NCBI RefSeq assembly: GCF_900112245.1
Contig: NZ_FOYX01000001.1
Span: 2,157,856-2,221,855, forward strand
Length of the DNA stretch: 64,000 nucleotides
Direction: 5' to 3'
Source of the DNA: Maribacter stanieri
GTDB taxonomy: Bacteria; Bacteroidota; Bacteroidia; Flavobacteriales; Flavobacteriaceae
Shown: positions 62,440 to 64,000 of the stretch, in pieces
Layout of the letters: the number at the start of each line of letters is the position of its first letter
Position numbering within the stretch: position 1 is the first letter of the stretch
Program-made: the position numbers and the translations under genes
The notes under the pieces: model-generated
Databases searched by the model: none
What the model was told of the DNA's origin: nothing
What the model saw: the letters and a program-made list of their open reading frames with translations, nothing else

Positions 62440-63270
62440 TTAAAGAAAATTATCTGGAGTAATGTTGAAGTAATTAGTTATAGCTAGCCATTGAGTCTTG
62501 TTTTTATCTCCTCCAATATTTGACTTTTTTAGAGATTGCTTTTGAGACCCAATTATAGGTATGGGTGTTTTTGCTTTATTCTTAGCTTGTATAGAAGCTG
62601 TTCCTTCTAAATGAGCCATGGCTTTAAACCACAGGTCATCTGCTTTAGGAGCCAATTCTAAAAATAATGTTGAGTCTGTTACTTTTTCAGAAAGGGTTTT
62701 GGGTGGATATAAAACACCCTCAGCACCTATAGGTATGACCGCAGATGTATTAAATTTTGAACCTTCAATATAAACCCAGCTTCTATACGATTGTAATTCA
62801 CCAACATTAGTATAGGTGATATATCTGGTCTGGTTAGCTATTATTTTATTCGGATGTGTTTGATGTTCTTCATATAAGGTTCGAAGCCAATTACATCGAT
62901 ACATCATATCATCATCACAAGTGACAATTATTTCATTCGGGAACAATTCTAAGCTATGAATTAATTTTCTATGAGAACAGGTTAAATCGGAATACATGAT
63001 TTCAAATAAATCAGATTCTAATACCGCTAGTTTTTTTGGAATTTCACCTTTTAAAGAATGATGCAACCATAAAATAATTTTTTTAGGCCGTACATCTTGA
63101 TTCAAAATACTTCTAATGGTTAGGTGAAGTGTACCTAATCTTGATGGAATAGAGGTTAAAGAAACAATTACAGGAATTTCTTCTTTCTGCGTAGTATGCA
63201 TTCTTTTAACAGAAATAGCTAAAAGTTTAGCTGAATTGTAAATTGATACAGGTATTTCTTTTAACTTCAT
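62440..63270 (-). CDS. Glycosyltransferase, GT-A type
   Basis: A 276-residue protein opening with IPVIVSLTSIPSRLGTLHLT, a Rossmann-like donor-binding strand, and TCDDDMMY (near 118), which provides the DxD metal motif. The C-terminal ADDLWFKAMAHLEG (around 230) is a likely acceptor-side acidic block. Sugar and acceptor are unknown; a role in surface polysaccharide or LPS assembly is likely given the divergent glycosyltransferase. First gene of the minus-strand run toward 57.7 kb. Confidence 0.83.
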   Translation of the reverse strand: MKLKEIPVSIYNSAKLLAISVKRMHTTQKEEIPVIVSLTSIPSRLGTLHLTIRSILNQDVRPKKIILWLHHSLKGEIPKKLAVLESDLFEIMYSDLTCSHRKLIHSLELFPNEIIVTCDDDMMYRCNWLRTLYEEHQTHPNKIIANQTRYITYTNVGELQSYRSWVYIEGSKFNTSAVIPIGAEGVLYPPKTLSEKVTDSTLFLELAPKADDLWFKAMAHLEGTASIQAKNKAKTPIPIIGSQKQSLKKSNIGGDKNKTQWLAITNYFNITPDNFL

Positions 63271-63321
63271 TTTACAATGCTGTAATTTGTCTTTTAATAT
63301 TGAAGACTGTCTATTCTAATT

Positions 63322-63350
63322 CAAAGATAGATAAGAGTTTTATATTTTTG
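63322..63350. promoter_or_regulatory. Divergent -7 elements between two glycosyltransferase genes
   Basis: TATTTTTG on the plus strand (63343-63350) stands 19 bases before the right-hand ATG; TATCTTTG on the minus strand (63329-63322) stands 52 bases before the left-hand ATG. Neither has an obvious TTG at -33. Confidence 0.4.
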
Positions 63351-63369
63351 TAGTAATTTGAAATGCAGT

Positions 63370-64000
63370 ATGGAGATTCCTAAAATAAGTATCATAGTTA
63401 GTACGTATAATGCCGAAGAGTGGTTGCGAAAGGTACTTTGGGGTTTTGAACAGCAAATTTTCAAAGATTTTGAAGTTGTTATTGCCGATGATGGATCAAA
63501 AGCACCCACCAAAGAATTACTAGCTGAGATGTCTGCGAAGGTGCATTTCCCAATAGTTCATGTTTGGCAAGAAGACGAAGGCTTTCAGAAATCTAGAATA
63601 TTAAATAAAGCTGTAACCGCCTGTTCTGCAGATTACATTATCATGACTGATGGTGATTGTATACCTCGTGAAGATTTTGTTCAGGTGCACTATATTAATA
63701 AAGAACCTGGTTATTTTATCTCTGGTGGGTATTATATGCTACCCATGAATATTTCTAAACTAATTACGCTTGATGATATTGAAAAACAACGTTGTTTTAA
63801 TATTCAATGGCTAAAGGAAAAAGGAATTCCGCAGACATTCAAGAACAATAAACTAACTGCTCAAGGTTTTATTTCTAAAATTCTTAACTGGGTGACACCT
63901 ACCAATGCTAGTTGGAACGGGCATAACTCTTCTGGTTGGAAAAAGGATATAGAAAATGTAAACGGATTTGACGAGCGCATGCAATATGGCGGTCAAGATA
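63370..64000 (+). CDS. Glycosyltransferase family 2 protein, 5' part
   Basis: The first 210 residues of a gene cut by the window end; the frame stays open to base 64000. PKISIIVSTYNAEEWLRKVL is the classical GT2 start, IADDGS (about 37-42) the first acidic pair, and MTDGDCIPR (about 95-103) the DxD-like metal site. NGFDERMQYGGQD at the edge matches the GT2 acceptor-side ED-like block. Related enzymes build LPS or exopolysaccharide; the acceptor is unknown. It is divergent from the glycosyltransferase at 62440-63270. Confidence 0.88.
   Translation, partial: MEIPKISIIVSTYNAEEWLRKVLWGFEQQIFKDFEVVIADDGSKAPTKELLAEMSAKVHFPIVHVWQEDEGFQKSRILNKAVTACSADYIIMTDGDCIPREDFVQVHYINKEPGYFISGGYYMLPMNISKLITLDDIEKQRCFNIQWLKEKGIPQTFKNNKLTAQGFISKILNWVTPTNASWNGHNSSGWKKDIENVNGFDERMQYGGQD

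Noticed and set aside
1-64000. A CRISPR array, prophage, restriction system or other defence island
   Set aside because: No regularly spaced repeats, integrase, phage structural gene or defence-type gene was found anywhere in the window.

Overview
The window is AT-rich chromosomal DNA from a member of the Bacteroidota, almost certainly a marine-type Flavobacteriaceae (order Flavobacteriales). The evidence is the type IX secretion (T9SS) cargo with 'gliding motility' type-B sorting tails, a PorP/SprF-like protein with its OmpA partner, a PUR-family (DUF3276) protein, the long Bacteroidota form of NusB, promoters that match the Bacteroidota -7 element TAnnTTTG, and very short 5' leaders. No prophage, insertion sequence, CRISPR array, rRNA or tRNA was seen. 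The genus cannot be fixed from the sequence alone.

Layout. 1-5.9 kb: the end of a bile-acid/sodium-symporter-like gene overlapping a PlsC-like acyltransferase; a PUR protein and an MdlA-type ABC exporter on the minus strand; then nusB, a DUF1573 lipoprotein and yajC as one plus-strand unit. 6-12 kb: a Tat-exported Gfo/Idh/MocA oxidoreductase, YdeI-like protein and pepT, pyrD, a Dabb protein and a LysE exporter. 12.1-16.9 kb: HMG-CoA lyase-like gene, then a porin / FMN-binding protein / small membrane protein operon, then guaB. 17-23.7 kb: M1 aminopeptidase lipoprotein, lysA with a secreted thioredoxin, a LON-domain protein, sucC. 23.9-26.2 kb: two paralogous small secreted proteins, a DUF1456 protein and a CAP-domain lipoprotein, with the longest non-coding gaps of the window.

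26.5-34 kb: a T9SS operon (1225-residue adhesin, PorP/SprF-like protein, OmpA/PD40/TPR protein) followed by two TerB-like small proteins. 34-43.4 kb: DUF2254 membrane protein, Hsp20 with an unusual upstream region, an M20 hydrolase lacking one metal ligand, uvrB, a second T9SS type-B protein, and an ABC-2 transporter pair. 43.6-56.4 kb: one 12.8-kb gene for a SprB-like giant surface adhesin of about 4262 residues. 56.6-64 kb: a kinase-like protein of unknown role, then a minus-strand run of nucleoid-associated protein, pRiA4b ORF-3-like protein, ctaA, CCA-adding enzyme, Sua5/YrdC and a glycosyltransferase, with a second glycosyltransferase running off the right edge.

Most of the window is housekeeping. 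The parts least explained by known systems are the porin-flavoprotein-membrane operon with two palindromes in front, the twin small secreted proteins that share an almost identical 19-base upstream element, the sigma-54-like region with tandem boxes in front of hsp20, the kinase-like protein at 56.6 kb, and the mixed-domain giant adhesin.
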